DNA of 64,000 nt from Dulcicalothrix desertica PCC 7102 (GCF_003991905.1 NZ_RSCL01000030.1:1-64000), one strand, 5' to 3'. Positions 44,980 to 54,802 are shown, counted from the stretch's first letter. Numbers and translations: made by a program. The notes: generated from the letters alone by a model not told the origin.

Positions 44980-46686
44980 ATGGTAAAATCTTTTCGGGGT
45001 TTAAAGGTAAGTTTAGTAATTTTACTTAATTCTCTTTTTCCTTTTAGTCAAGTTTATGCTATTAAGGTGCATTTTGCTAAAAATATACCTGAGCAGTCAT
45101 TGAGTCAAATGCAACTTCAACCTGATATAGAAAAATTAGAACCTAAAGCTCCTACGTTACATCCCTCTTATGAATTGAGTTTTTCGGATACTAAACAAGG
45201 TAAAACCTCTTTTGCCCAAAAATTCAATCTCGTTACTTCTGTTGAAAATGATGCAAAATGTGAGCTAAGTTGCGAGAACGAAATTACTTCGGTTTCTGAG
45301 TTATCAGATATACATCCTACAGACTGGGTTTATACTGCTCTACAATCATTATTAGACCGCTATGGACTATCTGCTGACAAAAAGTTTGATGGAAATCGTT
45401 CATTAACTCGCTACGAATTTGCTGCGCTAATAAGTGCTGCAATTGACTCTATAAATAAGCAAATTGCACTGAATTCTCAAAACATAACGCAAGAAAACTT
45501 AAAACTTTTGCAACGCTTACAAACCGAATTTGCAACAGAACTCGATAATTTAGAAAGAAGAGTAGAGCTTTTAGAACAACGCTCACCAGGAGAACTCAAT
45601 CAATTTTCCACTACAACTAAATTGACTGGAGAGGTATTATTTGCCGTCATTGGTGTTGAGGATAAAAAAAATGATAACGATAATAATATTACTTTAGGTT
45701 CGCGTGTTCGTCTCAACTTTAACACCAGTTTTACAGGTAAAGATAACCTAAGAGTTCGCTTGCAAAGTAGTAATCTTCCTAGACTTGATAGAGTTACTGG
45801 AACTGATATGGCTCGTTTGGCTTTTCAAGGAAGCGACAATCACCAAGTTCGTGTTAGTGGTTTAGATTATTCTTTTCTAATTAGCAAAGATTTAAGAGTT
45901 CTCATACCTGTTGTTGGTGGTGATCTGGCAGACTTTACCGACCCTCTCAACACTTATATTAGTGGAAGTTCGAGAGGCGCCATTTCTCGTTTTGGTCAAC
46001 GAAACCCTATTTATCGTCAAGGAGGAGGTGCTGGTTTAGGGTTAAGTTATGAAATTAGTGATGCTTTTGAGTTTGAAGTGGGTTTTATTGCCAGTGATGT
46101 AGATGACCCAGACGTTGGATTTAATAAAGCAGATTATGGCGCCATCGCGCAATTAACATTAGAACCAGCACAAGATATCGAATTTGGTTTAACTTATATA
46201 TACTCTTACAATAACGTTAATACCGGGACTGGAAGCGAGCGTGCAAATGACCCATTTGATGATGAAAGTGAAGCCATCGTTGCAAACTCTTTTGGATTTC
46301 AATCAACTATAAAACTCAACCCTAATATTACCGTTGGAGGTTGGGTTGGATACACACAAGCGACAGCAACCGACTTAGAAAATAGCCCTACAGCTAATAT
46401 CTTCAACTGGGCATTTACTCTCGCGTTGCCTGATTTCGGTTCTGAAGGTAGCTTGGCTGGCTTTACAATTGGTCAACCACCGAAAGTAACAAGTAATGAT
46501 TTTACAGTTGGCAACAGTAAATATCAAGACTCTGATACCTCGCTACATTTAGAAGCTTTTTATAGATTGCAAGCGTCTAAAAATCTTGGAGTCACCTTTG
46601 GTGTATTAATGATTACAAACCCAGAACATAACAGCAACAACGATTCCATCTACGTTGGAACCGTGCGTACTACCTTTAGATTTTAA
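44980..46686 (+). CDS. SLH-domain OprB-type outer-membrane porin
   Basis: 568 residues from MVKSFRGLKV. The order is a signal peptide (VSLVILLNSLFPFSQVYA), a linker, an SLH domain at about residues 105-170 (HPTDWVYTALQSLLDRYG, then LTRYEFAALISAAI), a coiled coil (LQTEFATELDNLERRVELLE), and a long beta-barrel of the carbohydrate-porin/OprB type ending in the aromatic FRF. It is the usual cyanobacterial outer-membrane porin, in which SLH binds peptidoglycan. Some relatives are linked to inorganic-ion or iron uptake. A GTG three codons earlier is an alternative start. Confidence 0.92.
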   Translation: MVKSFRGLKVSLVILLNSLFPFSQVYAIKVHFAKNIPEQSLSQMQLQPDIEKLEPKAPTLHPSYELSFSDTKQGKTSFAQKFNLVTSVENDAKCELSCENEITSVSELSDIHPTDWVYTALQSLLDRYGLSADKKFDGNRSLTRYEFAALISAAIDSINKQIALNSQNITQENLKLLQRLQTEFATELDNLERRVELLEQRSPGELNQFSTTTKLTGEVLFAVIGVEDKKNDNDNNITLGSRVRLNFNTSFTGKDNLRVRLQSSNLPRLDRVTGTDMARLAFQGSDNHQVRVSGLDYSFLISKDLRVLIPVVGGDLADFTDPLNTYISGSSRGAISRFGQRNPIYRQGGGAGLGLSYEISDAFEFEVGFIASDVDDPDVGFNKADYGAIAQLTLEPAQDIEFGLTYIYSYNNVNTGTGSERANDPFDDESEAIVANSFGFQSTIKLNPNITVGGWVGYTQATATDLENSPTANIFNWAFTLALPDFGSEGSLAGFTIGQPPKVTSNDFTVGNSKYQDSDTSLHLEAFYRLQASKNLGVTFGVLMITNPEHNSNNDSIYVGTVRTTFRF

Positions 46687-46703
46687 AAAAACAATTAACG
46701 TAT

Positions 46704-46731
46704 GTAGAGACGTTACATGTAACGTCTCTAC
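46704..46731. repeat. Short palindromic repeat between convergent genes
   Basis: A perfect palindrome built on GTAGAGACGTTACATG. It lies between the porin and NDH-2 genes and may double as a bidirectional terminator. Confidence 0.85.
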
Positions 46732-46763
46732 GAGGGTTTATTTAATAACAAATGTTATTTTTA

Positions 46764-48173
46764 CTACACGTTGACAGGCGAAGGACTATTAACTATTGAG
46801 TAATCGTCTGAACTTTGTTTAACAGGTGTTGCCACCATTTCGCTACCTGTAATTAGTCTTGCACCTCGGTTGCGGGTGATGTAATTCCATCCCCACTGCA
46901 CCATGACGACTAACTTGTTATTAAATTCAATCAAGAAATAAACATGCACAAATAGCCAGAATGCCCAAGCAACAAAACCTGTAAGTTTCGTAAAGCCTAA
47001 ATCGACAACCGCGCGATTGCGTCCAATCACTGCTAAACTACCGTGGTCTTTATACTTAAACGGCGCCGGAGTTTTTCCTTTGAGTCGTGTTTTAATAACT
47101 GATGCTACATACTCACCTGCTTGCATGGCAACTGGCGCCACTCCTGGTAAGGGTTTACCATTTTGATGTGAGTAATTAGCTAAGTCACCAATTACAAATA
47201 TATTTGGATAACCTTTAACACTAAAGTCTGATTCTACAACAACACGTCCTGCACGGTCGCATTCAACTGATGTAGCTTCCGCAAGGGTTTTACCCAATGG
47301 TGACGCTTTTACACCTGCTGCCCATAATACTGTTTGTGCAGGAATTTGCTCAACGTTATCACCACTTTTAATTGTGACTATATTATTTTCTATATTTGTC
47401 ACCATAGTACTTGTGCGTACAGTTACACCTAACTGCTTTAATGAAGCAGCAGCTTTTTGTGATAACTCTGGTGCAAAAGGTGGTAAAACTCTGTCTAAAC
47501 CTTCTAAAAGAATTATTTGTGCTTCCGATGTATCAATATTGCGGAAGTCTTCTTTCATTGTATGGTAAGCAATTTCTGCGATGGCGCCTGCTAATTCCAC
47601 CCCAGTCGGACCACCACCAACAACCACAAACGTTAGTAAAGCACGTCTAGCTTGTGCGTCTGTTTCTTTCTCTGCTGCTTCAAATGCACTAAATATACGG
47701 CGCCGCATTTGAATTGCATCTTCAACCGTCTTTAAACCAGGTGCGTGTTCTTCCCATTCATCTTTACCAAAATAAGAATGTTTTGCACCCGTCGCTAAAA
47801 TCAACGAATCATAACTTATTACATCATCACCCATAAAGACTTTTTGTCCCTGTGGGTCAATACTCGTAACTTCTCCGAGTAACACCTTAGTATTTTTACT
47901 CTTATTCAATACTGCACGTAGCGGTGAGGAAATATCCGCAGGTGATACCGTACCAGTGGCAACCTGATACAACAGTGGTTGAAAAAGGTGAAAATTCCGC
48001 TTATCAATCAGTGTAACTTGAACATTATTCACACGACTTAACGCTTTCGCTGCGTACAACCCCCCAAAACCACCTCCAACTATTACAACGTGAGAACATT
48101 TTGGCGCCGGAGTTTCCCCTGCTATAAATAGCGTTTGGTCTAATGGTGGCTGGTTATCGACTGCATCTACCAT
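46764..48173 (-). CDS. Type II NAD(P)H dehydrogenase (NDH-2)
   Basis: 469 residues. The FAD motif is VVIVGGGFGGLYAAKAL, followed by RNFHLFQPLLYQVATG. The NAD motif is FVVVGGGPTGVELAGAIAEI. The third FAD contact is IFVIGDLANYSHQNGKPLPG, then VAPVAMQAGEYVA, and the C-terminal amphipathic anchor includes WAFWLFVHVYFLIEFNNKL. It oxidises NAD(P)H and reduces quinone at the membrane without pumping protons. Cyanobacteria usually hold several paralogs, so no letter is assigned. Confidence 0.93.
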   Translation of the reverse strand: MVDAVDNQPPLDQTLFIAGETPAPKCSHVVIVGGGFGGLYAAKALSRVNNVQVTLIDKRNFHLFQPLLYQVATGTVSPADISSPLRAVLNKSKNTKVLLGEVTSIDPQGQKVFMGDDVISYDSLILATGAKHSYFGKDEWEEHAPGLKTVEDAIQMRRRIFSAFEAAEKETDAQARRALLTFVVVGGGPTGVELAGAIAEIAYHTMKEDFRNIDTSEAQIILLEGLDRVLPPFAPELSQKAAASLKQLGVTVRTSTMVTNIENNIVTIKSGDNVEQIPAQTVLWAAGVKASPLGKTLAEATSVECDRAGRVVVESDFSVKGYPNIFVIGDLANYSHQNGKPLPGVAPVAMQAGEYVASVIKTRLKGKTPAPFKYKDHGSLAVIGRNRAVVDLGFTKLTGFVAWAFWLFVHVYFLIEFNNKLVVMVQWGWNYITRNRGARLITGSEMVATPVKQSSDDYSIVNSPSPVNV

Positions 48174-48333
48174 AAAAAGGTTTTCCTAATTTTGACATTC
48201 CTGTCACTATTCTTAACAAATTTTAACAACTTTGTCGTAAGAGTTATTGTCTATTTTTTACATATGAAGTTTTGTTGAGGCATCAAATCTTTCGTTTTTT
48301 ACGTAAAGAATGATACTCATTAGCTACACACTC

Positions 48334-48401
48334 TTGTGGAGCGGGCATCCTTGCCCGCCTTGTGAAAATAAAAGGGACGGGCAAGGATGCCCATCCCACA
48401 A
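48334..48401. terminator. Strong GC-rich hairpin downstream of the DUF89 gene
   Basis: TTGTGGAGCGGGCATCCTTG and its near-complete reverse complement (CAAGGATGCCCATCCCACAA) form a stem of about 24 bp with a 20-base loop. It belongs to the GGGCATCCTTGCCCG repeat class and sits where a terminator of the minus-strand DUF89 operon would be. Confidence 0.65.
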
Positions 48402-48440
48402 TATTTACAAGACTTGCAAGAGTTATTTTTATTTATGATG

Positions 48441-49655
48441 TTAATTTTGGACTAGTTGAATTACACCCCATTGACCGTTGGTTAGCCAATTTGTATCGCT
48501 TGGCGCCACTTTTTCGATGATTTCTGATTTTATTCCTGCGGCAACTTCAGATTTTAGAGTGCGTAGTGCAAGTAATGGCGCCGGGAAATAAGAGATAATA
48601 TCGTTGATGTTGGTGGTGTAGTCCCAGTGTCTATCACCGAGTAATCGACGGTAATTTGCGTCACCTTTAATAATTGTCAAGTTACTAGCAGCTAAATCAT
48701 TTCTAATTACATCGGGCATTTCCCAAAAGGCTAATGGAGATGTCCAAAAGTAATCGCTGCTTAAAACTAGTTTTCCTAATTCCAAGTATTCTTGTAGACG
48801 GTTTGCTAAAAATGTTACATCCCAATTATTTGATTTAGCAAAAAATTCAATTGTTTGATGTACATCTAGAATCATGGCATCTGAGACAAAAGTGGGATGT
48901 GGTTTGAGATGTAACTTAATTTGTTTGGCTAAACCGCTACCGAGTAAAAAATCAACCAAACATAAATCGCAAACCAACTCAAACCCAGCATTATCAACAA
49001 CTACATCAAAACGTCCTTGCTGGTTCTTGTTAATTAAATCAACTACCGAAGCTGCATCGTTGACTAATATATGTGCTTGCTGAGTCTGAATATCAAATTG
49101 AGTGCGGTCGGTTTCAAATGCAGACCACAAACTTAAATCAACGCGATTACCCCATAAAGCAAAATATAATAAACCTAATAATGCTTCTTCTGATTCAGAA
49201 TTATCTAACCAGCTATTAACTTGATGACATAGTGTAGTAATAGCATCAAAACCAGTTTCTAAACCTTGACGTTTTTGGAGTGCGAACGGGTCAACACCTT
49301 GCGACTCACCAGGAGCAAAATAACCAGTGATATTTAAAATCAAACGATAAAAATAAGTTTCAGCAAAAAACCAGGGAATATCAACCCAACGTTGCCCAAG
49401 AAAAGATTGAAGGTATTCATTCCATCTGGTAAAATCGGTGCCTGTGTCATCTACCAAAGATTGTATATACCCAGTTGGTAAAGCACTAGCAAGTTGTTCT
49501 AAACTATCATTAACTGTACTAGTAAAAGAATTTTCAGCTATAACGCGACGAGCAATAGCAGGCATTCGTTGCGTAACAGTATACTCTGTAAACGAACCAA
49601 CTTCGGCGCCGACAAGCGGAGATGGTAAAGGCAGTTTAGGAAGTGATGTAGTCAT
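48441..49655 (-). CDS. DUF89/ARMT1-family damage-control phosphatase
   Basis: 404 residues. The metal-binding motif is VVVDNAGFELVCDLCLVDFL, with D and N ligands, plus LTIIKGDANYRRLLGDRHWD carrying the K-G-D-x-N-Y motif. The family hydrolyses phosphorylated metabolites such as damaged sugar phosphates. The N-terminal helical domain is complete. It follows the DUF5673 gene by five bases on the same strand. The exact substrate is unknown. Confidence 0.9.
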   Translation of the reverse strand: MTTSLPKLPLPSPLVGAEVGSFTEYTVTQRMPAIARRVIAENSFTSTVNDSLEQLASALPTGYIQSLVDDTGTDFTRWNEYLQSFLGQRWVDIPWFFAETYFYRLILNITGYFAPGESQGVDPFALQKRQGLETGFDAITTLCHQVNSWLDNSESEEALLGLLYFALWGNRVDLSLWSAFETDRTQFDIQTQQAHILVNDAASVVDLINKNQQGRFDVVVDNAGFELVCDLCLVDFLLGSGLAKQIKLHLKPHPTFVSDAMILDVHQTIEFFAKSNNWDVTFLANRLQEYLELGKLVLSSDYFWTSPLAFWEMPDVIRNDLAASNLTIIKGDANYRRLLGDRHWDYTTNINDIISYFPAPLLALRTLKSEVAAGIKSEIIEKVAPSDTNWLTNGQWGVIQLVQN

Positions 49656-49660
49656 GCCAT

Positions 49661-50185
49661 TTAACCATTAATAGTAGGAACATACTGCCGTAACAAATCA
49701 TCAACAGGTTGTCGCTGTAAAGACTTGACTATCAAATTAGAGACCCTTTTAGCCAAACGACTCGAACTTCTTATAGCTAATACATCAACATCTGGTTCCG
49801 AAGGATTTACATTCCATTCATAGAATAGAATTTTTTCCCACCTAATAAACACCCCATCCCCCAGCCAAATGCCATTTTCCATGAGTGAGGGTTGATATGT
49901 AAACCCATTTAACAACATGTAAATACCAAAAATGAGTCGAGAGACACCAGCTATTCCTTCAGAAGTGCTGTTATCTGTAATGAATGAGCGAATCGATATT
50001 GCTGCTGACACTACAAACAGTATTCCAGCAAGGAAAGCTAATACTTGACCGATATATCTCCCACGATTGGGAATTGTTAGCAGTGACCGACCAGCTTGTG
50101 TTCTCCCCACTGCCAAGTTGAAAATCAACCAGAGAGCTAATGGAATCAAGAGAATATATAAAATGTCACTAATTTGAAGTGCCAT
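49661..50185 (-). CDS. DUF5673-type membrane protein
   Basis: 174 residues. Three or four membrane helices (ISDILYILLIPLALWLIFNL, YIGQVLAFLAGILFVVSAAI, GVSRLIFGIYMLLNG) precede a soluble PH-like C-terminus with ENGIWLGDGVFIRWEKILFY, typical of DUF5673. Function unknown. It is tightly linked to the DUF89 gene and 90 bases from the FAD/Rieske gene, so it may be part of that transcript. Confidence 0.75.
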   Translation of the reverse strand: MALQISDILYILLIPLALWLIFNLAVGRTQAGRSLLTIPNRGRYIGQVLAFLAGILFVVSAAISIRSFITDNSTSEGIAGVSRLIFGIYMLLNGFTYQPSLMENGIWLGDGVFIRWEKILFYEWNVNPSEPDVDVLAIRSSSRLAKRVSNLIVKSLQRQPVDDLLRQYVPTING

Positions 50186-50275
50186 TATTGTAATATCGAC
50201 TTTAGTCGATTTAATAGAACGGTTTTGATGTCAACATAATATTCCAATCTTTCTTAAAATTAAGCGATAAAACTA

Positions 50276-52225
50276 TTAAATTTCTAATAAACCCTCTGGA
50301 TTTACCGATAGTATTTCACGTCTTTGTAGCCCTTCTGAGTGTAAAATTTCGTTTGCTGCTAACAAGCCACTACTGACAGCACGCTCCATTAACCCGCACG
50401 GAAAAGGCATTTTAACCCAATCGCCTGCATAAATTAAGTTATTAATATTACTGCGAGTTTCGGGACGTTCTGCGTAACTATTAGGTGGATATCCAGAAAA
50501 GTTTTTTTGGTTGACTAGTTCACGGTGCAGGATATTAGCTTGCTTGAGTTCAGGAACAATATCATACAGTTCCTGCTCAAAAGTTGCGAGCAGTGCGGAT
50601 TGAGTCGGAAACTCTTTCTCTTTATAGCAATAAGCATGTAACTCAACGACACTACCACCTGTACGTTGCGACCAGTCGATAAATTGCTGCTGGATACGGT
50701 GATATAAAGTAATGCTGTCTGTGAGTGCGTAACCAGATAGTGATGTAAAATTGCTTTGTTCCCAAGCAAAGTCACGGTCGAACCAAAAGCGACATACTGC
50801 AAAGGGGTCTGCGATGCTCAACTTTTCGATTTGCTCACGTGCTTTTTGATTAACGTCTCCATCTAAACGCTTGAATAGCTGTTGCACCCCAGGTACATCA
50901 GTGGCAAATATATAGTAATCTGCTACGACCGTCTCTGGTTTCACAGATTCTGGTTTAATTGCAACTAATTGTAACTCGTCACTGTAACCAATCTTTGGGC
51001 GCCCAATAATATCAAACTTGGCTAAATCTCTTTCTGCTGGTCCTTTCAAGACCTTGCCATCTGCTGCAAATACTGCACCATGACAAGGACAGTGAAATTT
51101 ACCATCGTCTGCCATTTTTACGGTACACCCTTGGTGAGTACAAGTTAGCGAGATAGCTTCTTGACTATTTTCTGCCACTGCGAACACTTCGTCTGCGGCG
51201 CCAAAATATTCAAGAGTGCTATTATCGGCAACAATAGGATTACGCTTTACAGTAAATGGTACATCACTGGCGCCGCTACCCACTTGATACGTGAGTGAGT
51301 TGACGCTGTTATTTTCGGCTTGAATTTGACTAACAATTGCATTCGTAACAACTTGACCACCTTTACTTTTTATTGCATCAACAATTGGTTGCACTAAACT
51401 AGTACCCATATCATCTTTAGTACCATTAAAAGCTAAACCTTCGGGGTTGCCAAAAAAATAAAAGTGGAAGAACTGCATTAATTCTCCCACACTCATTAAA
51501 TCAGGTGCATTCAAACTTGACTTGGCAAAAGGTAAAAAGTATAAGTCATACAAACCTTGAGGAAAATCTTTTGCTACCCAATCAGCAACCGAAATACTAT
51601 CAAAACGTTGATAATTCTTTTCACGCTCAAATCCACCTATTGCTTGAAACACCTGTAAATGTTTAATTTTTGTTAAATTTATTCCCCACTGCAAGCGATT
51701 TGGTGAAGCAATTGCCAAATCAACAATATTCCACGGAAAAGCTGAACTGCTAGGACGAAATACCTCTGGTTTATAGTGTTCGCGGTAAACAAGCGAATAA
51801 AAATTTAACGATTGAAAGTTTTCTGTAGCGTTTAAATCTTTAACTAAACTATTTAAATTATAATACTGCGGAAAAAACCCATGAAAACCATGTTCCATTC
51901 TAAACTTATCGGCGCCGACATTAACCTGCCAACTAGCAATTTTACCTCCAAACTGCGGAGATTTTTCTAGTAAAGTTACCGCAAATCCCCTTTGACTCAA
52001 TTCGTAAGCACAAGCTAAACCAGCTAAACCTCCACCAACTACCACAGCAGTCTTAGGTTGAGTTAAAGTCAATGGTAACAAAAGATTATCTTTTTGAAAT
52101 ACCGTTGGTTTGGGTTTAACAAAGCGTGAATATCCCATCACAGAGGCAACAGTACCAACACCAAATAATTTTAATAAATTTCGACGAGAAATAGGAGTTT
52201 CTGGCAAATTTGAAAGTGTAGTCAT
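50276..52225 (-). CDS. FAD-dependent desaturase-like protein with inserted Rieske domain (CruE/CrtU-like candidate)
   Basis: 649 residues. A twin-arginine-like start (ISRRNLLKLFGVG) leads into the FAD motif VVVGGGLAGLACAYELSQRG, then MEHGFHGFFPQYYNL, a motif typical of carotenoid desaturase/methyltransferase relatives. A Rieske [2Fe-2S] domain is inserted at about residues 340-410, with CTHQGC and CPCHGAVF supplying two Cys-His pairs. The FAD fold then resumes and ends with IYAGDWVKMPFPCGLMERAV. Family members act on carotenes and related polyenes. An aromatic-carotenoid role (isorenieratene or synechoxanthin type) is inference from motif and neighbour. A TetR operator lies just upstream. Confidence 0.82.
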   Translation of the reverse strand: MTTLSNLPETPISRRNLLKLFGVGTVASVMGYSRFVKPKPTVFQKDNLLLPLTLTQPKTAVVVGGGLAGLACAYELSQRGFAVTLLEKSPQFGGKIASWQVNVGADKFRMEHGFHGFFPQYYNLNSLVKDLNATENFQSLNFYSLVYREHYKPEVFRPSSSAFPWNIVDLAIASPNRLQWGINLTKIKHLQVFQAIGGFEREKNYQRFDSISVADWVAKDFPQGLYDLYFLPFAKSSLNAPDLMSVGELMQFFHFYFFGNPEGLAFNGTKDDMGTSLVQPIVDAIKSKGGQVVTNAIVSQIQAENNSVNSLTYQVGSGASDVPFTVKRNPIVADNSTLEYFGAADEVFAVAENSQEAISLTCTHQGCTVKMADDGKFHCPCHGAVFAADGKVLKGPAERDLAKFDIIGRPKIGYSDELQLVAIKPESVKPETVVADYYIFATDVPGVQQLFKRLDGDVNQKAREQIEKLSIADPFAVCRFWFDRDFAWEQSNFTSLSGYALTDSITLYHRIQQQFIDWSQRTGGSVVELHAYCYKEKEFPTQSALLATFEQELYDIVPELKQANILHRELVNQKNFSGYPPNSYAERPETRSNINNLIYAGDWVKMPFPCGLMERAVSSGLLAANEILHSEGLQRREILSVNPEGLLEI

Positions 52226-52280
52226 AGATTAATTATTATGCAACGCCCGGTGTATTGTACTTATTTCAACAAATATAATC

Positions 52281-52300
52281 TACCTATCAATCGGTAGGTA
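52281..52300. promoter_or_regulatory. TetR-type operator between tetR and the FAD/Rieske gene
   Basis: TACCTATCAATCGGTAGGTA has 6-bp inverted arms (TACCTA/TAGGTA) and a TetR-like centre. It lies 56 bases upstream of the FAD/Rieske start, right after the regulator gene, so repression of the desaturase is expected. Confidence 0.7.
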
Positions 52301-52313
52301 AAGGCGAAAAAAA

Positions 52314-52976
52314 TTATTTCGGAGTCAGTCCATCTAACAAAACATCTATCATTTCATTAACTATGACTTGTTTTGCTTCAACTCCTGAACCAGGTATCAC
52401 CATTGGAATACTTTCCATTACCGATAAGAAAAACCCAGCCAGTACATTTGCACGACAACAACGAATTTCTCCTTTTTGCTGTGCTACTTCAAACATTTGC
52501 TGTACAGGGATAAATATACATCTACGAGAACTCGCCGATAACTTCTTAAGATTTTCTTCACTTAAACATGGCATATCGGTGTGCAACATACTCAAGAGAT
52601 GCACAGGTGGTTGAGAGAGAAACCAGTTTGCCGCACAATTTAGCTGTACGCGTAAATTATCTTGTTGTTCTATTGCATTTTGTAAACCTTTATGATGATG
52701 CTCAAACTCAAGCTCAGTAACAGCTACATATAAATGCTCCTTACTCTCAAAATGATAGTACAGTGAAGCTTGCCGAATTCCCGCATATGAAGCAATATCT
52801 CGCATTGTTACATTACTATACCCGCGCGCACGAAACAATCGCTCTGCCGCATCAATCACGCGCGAACGTCCGTTACAAATAGTTGATTGCTTAGAGAGTG
52901 GCGCCTCAGTCAATGTAAACTTACCTAACGTTTGGTAGTTAAATATTCGTAGTTGATTGTAGCGTAAAACTGGCAA
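52314..52976 (-). CDS. TetR-family regulator of the FAD/Rieske gene
   Basis: 220 residues in the longest reading, starting from TTG. A second TTG near 52913 (LTEAPLSKQS) is an equal candidate, and no ATG is available. The helix-turn-helix is RVIDAAERLFRARGYSNVTM, then RDIASYAGIRQASLYYHFES. The ligand domain holds an unusual CRRCR-like cluster (SSRRCIFIPV and EIRCCRANVL). It sits between the Rieske oxygenase and the desaturase on the same strand, with a matching operator between itself and the desaturase. Confidence 0.85.
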   Translation of the reverse strand: MPVLRYNQLRIFNYQTLGKFTLTEAPLSKQSTICNGRSRVIDAAERLFRARGYSNVTMRDIASYAGIRQASLYYHFESKEHLYVAVTELEFEHHHKGLQNAIEQQDNLRVQLNCAANWFLSQPPVHLLSMLHTDMPCLSEENLKKLSASSRRCIFIPVQQMFEVAQQKGEIRCCRANVLAGFFLSVMESIPMVIPGSGVEAKQVIVNEMIDVLLDGLTPK

Positions 52977-53058
52977 CGGATATAACGGATGTAACGGATA
53001 GTTAATTAGCTTAAAATAAGTTAATAAATAGATTCGAGATTAAATCTTAAAGGTAACT

Positions 53059-54033
53059 TTAAATACAGCCAAAAGTCACGCCTTGTTTTTTTAACCACTT
53101 ACGGTAAAGCATCGAGTAACGGTCAGTTGGAAGATTTACCTCTGCTTGTAAATCAAGAGGAAGGTGAGATGGTCTTTGTGACTCAATAATCGTGCGGTCT
53201 TCAGACATAATTTTTGCCTCTGTAGAGCACCATTGTTCATTTGTCACATTATGCACGCCTTTGAATGCTGTTACTGACCATGCAATACACTCTTGCTCCG
53301 AAACAGGTGTAACGGCAAATAAACTCGTCATGTTAACTTCAGGATTCCCACGCTTGTAATATGCCAACAAGGGACGGAATATATAAAACTCGTAGTTAGA
53401 AAAAGTTTTGCTAAGTTCTGATTTTCCTGTTTCAATATCTAATTCCCATAACCCAAACTTAAAGATAAGTTTATCAGAATGTTCTATAGCTTCTCCTAGC
53501 TCAACTTCTGGTAAATTTGAATTAGAAAAAGTCCCTGAATGTACGAACGGTATATGTGCGGGGTCAAAGAAATTTTCAATTACACGCAGCGAACTTGTTT
53601 TAAACCATTGAGGATTACAAACAAATTTAGAATAATCTGCGTCATCCCACTCTGGTAAATCAGGAATATCATGTTGAGGAGTTCCAAGACAAACCCAAAC
53701 TAAACTATAACGTTCTTTTACTTGGTATGTTTTAATGCAAAGTCTGATAGGCGCCGTTGTTTCTGGAGTCCCTGGAACCTTTATACACTTACCTTCTGTA
53801 TTAAATACCAAACCATGATACGGGCAAATTAAAGTATTATTATTAACCCATCCTAATGAAAGTTTAGCTCCTCGATGTGGACAATAATCTTGCCATGCGT
53901 GAATAGACGTACCATCATGCCAAACAACAATATCTTCTCCTAGTAAGCGTTTTGGCAGAACGGCGCCAGGTTTTAATTCTTGAGCGTGCGCGATAACGTG
54001 CCAGTCATTTAATAATACCTGGTCTTTCTCCAT
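53059..54033 (-). CDS. Rieske non-heme iron oxygenase (PaO/VanA-like)
   Basis: 324 residues. The Rieske motif is YCPHRGAKL, then ICPYHGLVF (C-x-H, 17 residues, C-x2-H). The mononuclear iron site is ENFFDPAHIPFVHSG with two His residues, and an Asp farther on should complete the triad. The size fits the PaO/VanA/CMO-like oxygenases that act on pigments or aromatics. The family needs a reductase or ferredoxin, not seen here. With the TetR and desaturase genes it may form a three-gene pigment module (CruH-like role possible, not proved). Confidence 0.85.
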   Translation of the reverse strand: MEKDQVLLNDWHVIAHAQELKPGAVLPKRLLGEDIVVWHDGTSIHAWQDYCPHRGAKLSLGWVNNNTLICPYHGLVFNTEGKCIKVPGTPETTAPIRLCIKTYQVKERYSLVWVCLGTPQHDIPDLPEWDDADYSKFVCNPQWFKTSSLRVIENFFDPAHIPFVHSGTFSNSNLPEVELGEAIEHSDKLIFKFGLWELDIETGKSELSKTFSNYEFYIFRPLLAYYKRGNPEVNMTSLFAVTPVSEQECIAWSVTAFKGVHNVTNEQWCSTEAKIMSEDRTIIESQRPSHLPLDLQAEVNLPTDRYSMLYRKWLKKQGVTFGCI

Positions 54034-54114
54034 AAATACCAGCGGCTAATGTGTTGGGAAATTTACATGATTATAATATCGCAATCAGCGCATGATTCAT
54101 AAAATTTGCACATT

Positions 54115-54142
54115 GTAGAGACGTTACATGTTTAGTCTCTAC
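54115..54142. repeat. Imperfect palindromic repeat, GTTACATG core
   Basis: GTAGAGACGTTACATG followed by TTTAGTCTCTAC. The inner stem is broken by TTTAG in place of TAACG. It lies in the divergent gap between the Rieske oxygenase and the next gene. Confidence 0.75.
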
Positions 54143-54274
54143 ATCTAATTGTGTATATTTATGGCGCCATTGTACTAATAATACAAATCTTTCTCAAGAA
54201 TGAGGTTTGCTTAGGCGCACGAGTTTAAATTTTTAGATAAAACTTATTTTAGTGTAGTTAGAGGTAATAATTAT

Positions 54275-54778
54275 ATGAACTATCTTGTTGCAGTATTACC
54301 AGACAGAATACAAGCGGAAGCTGCATATACTGCACTTGAAAAAGAAGGTTTGCCTACAAATCAAATTGATATTTTAGGAAAAGGCTACAAAAGTGCTGAT
54401 GAGTTTGGGTTAATTAATCCTGAACAGCAAGCTAAAAAAGGTTTCAAACGTTTGTCGTTATGGCTAATTCCCTTTGGCTATGTTGCTGGTTATGCCTTTA
54501 ATGTTTTAACGGGTATTGAAATACTTCCCATTGGTCATCTTGGTAATCATATTTTTGGAGGAGTATTAGGAGCATTATCCGGCGCCTTGGGTGCGTACTT
54601 CGTAGGTGGTGGAGTTGGCTTAACAGTGGGTAGTGGGGACGCTTTACCCTATCGGAACCGCCTAGATGCAGGCAAATATCTTGTGATAGTTCGAGGGACA
54701 CAAGAATTAATTAATACGGCAACCCGGACTCTACGCTCCTTTGAACCAGAGAATCTGCAAGGGTATGCAGAGGCATAA
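54275..54778 (+). CDS. Conserved cyanobacterial membrane protein of unknown function
   Basis: 167 residues. The N-terminus is a ferredoxin-like beta-alpha unit (MNYLVAVLPDRIQAEAAYTA), repeated at the end (GKYLVIVRGTQELINTATRT). Between them are two Gly-rich membrane segments (LWLIPFGYVAGYAFNVLTG and IFGGVLGALSGALGAYFVGG, then GVGLTVGSG). The GxxxG pattern suggests helix packing. No catalytic motif. GAGGT lies before the ATG. Confidence 0.7.
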   Translation: MNYLVAVLPDRIQAEAAYTALEKEGLPTNQIDILGKGYKSADEFGLINPEQQAKKGFKRLSLWLIPFGYVAGYAFNVLTGIEILPIGHLGNHIFGGVLGALSGALGAYFVGGGVGLTVGSGDALPYRNRLDAGKYLVIVRGTQELINTATRTLRSFEPENLQGYAEA

Positions 54779-54802
54779 GCTTGATAACGAAACTAACAAA
54801 AA

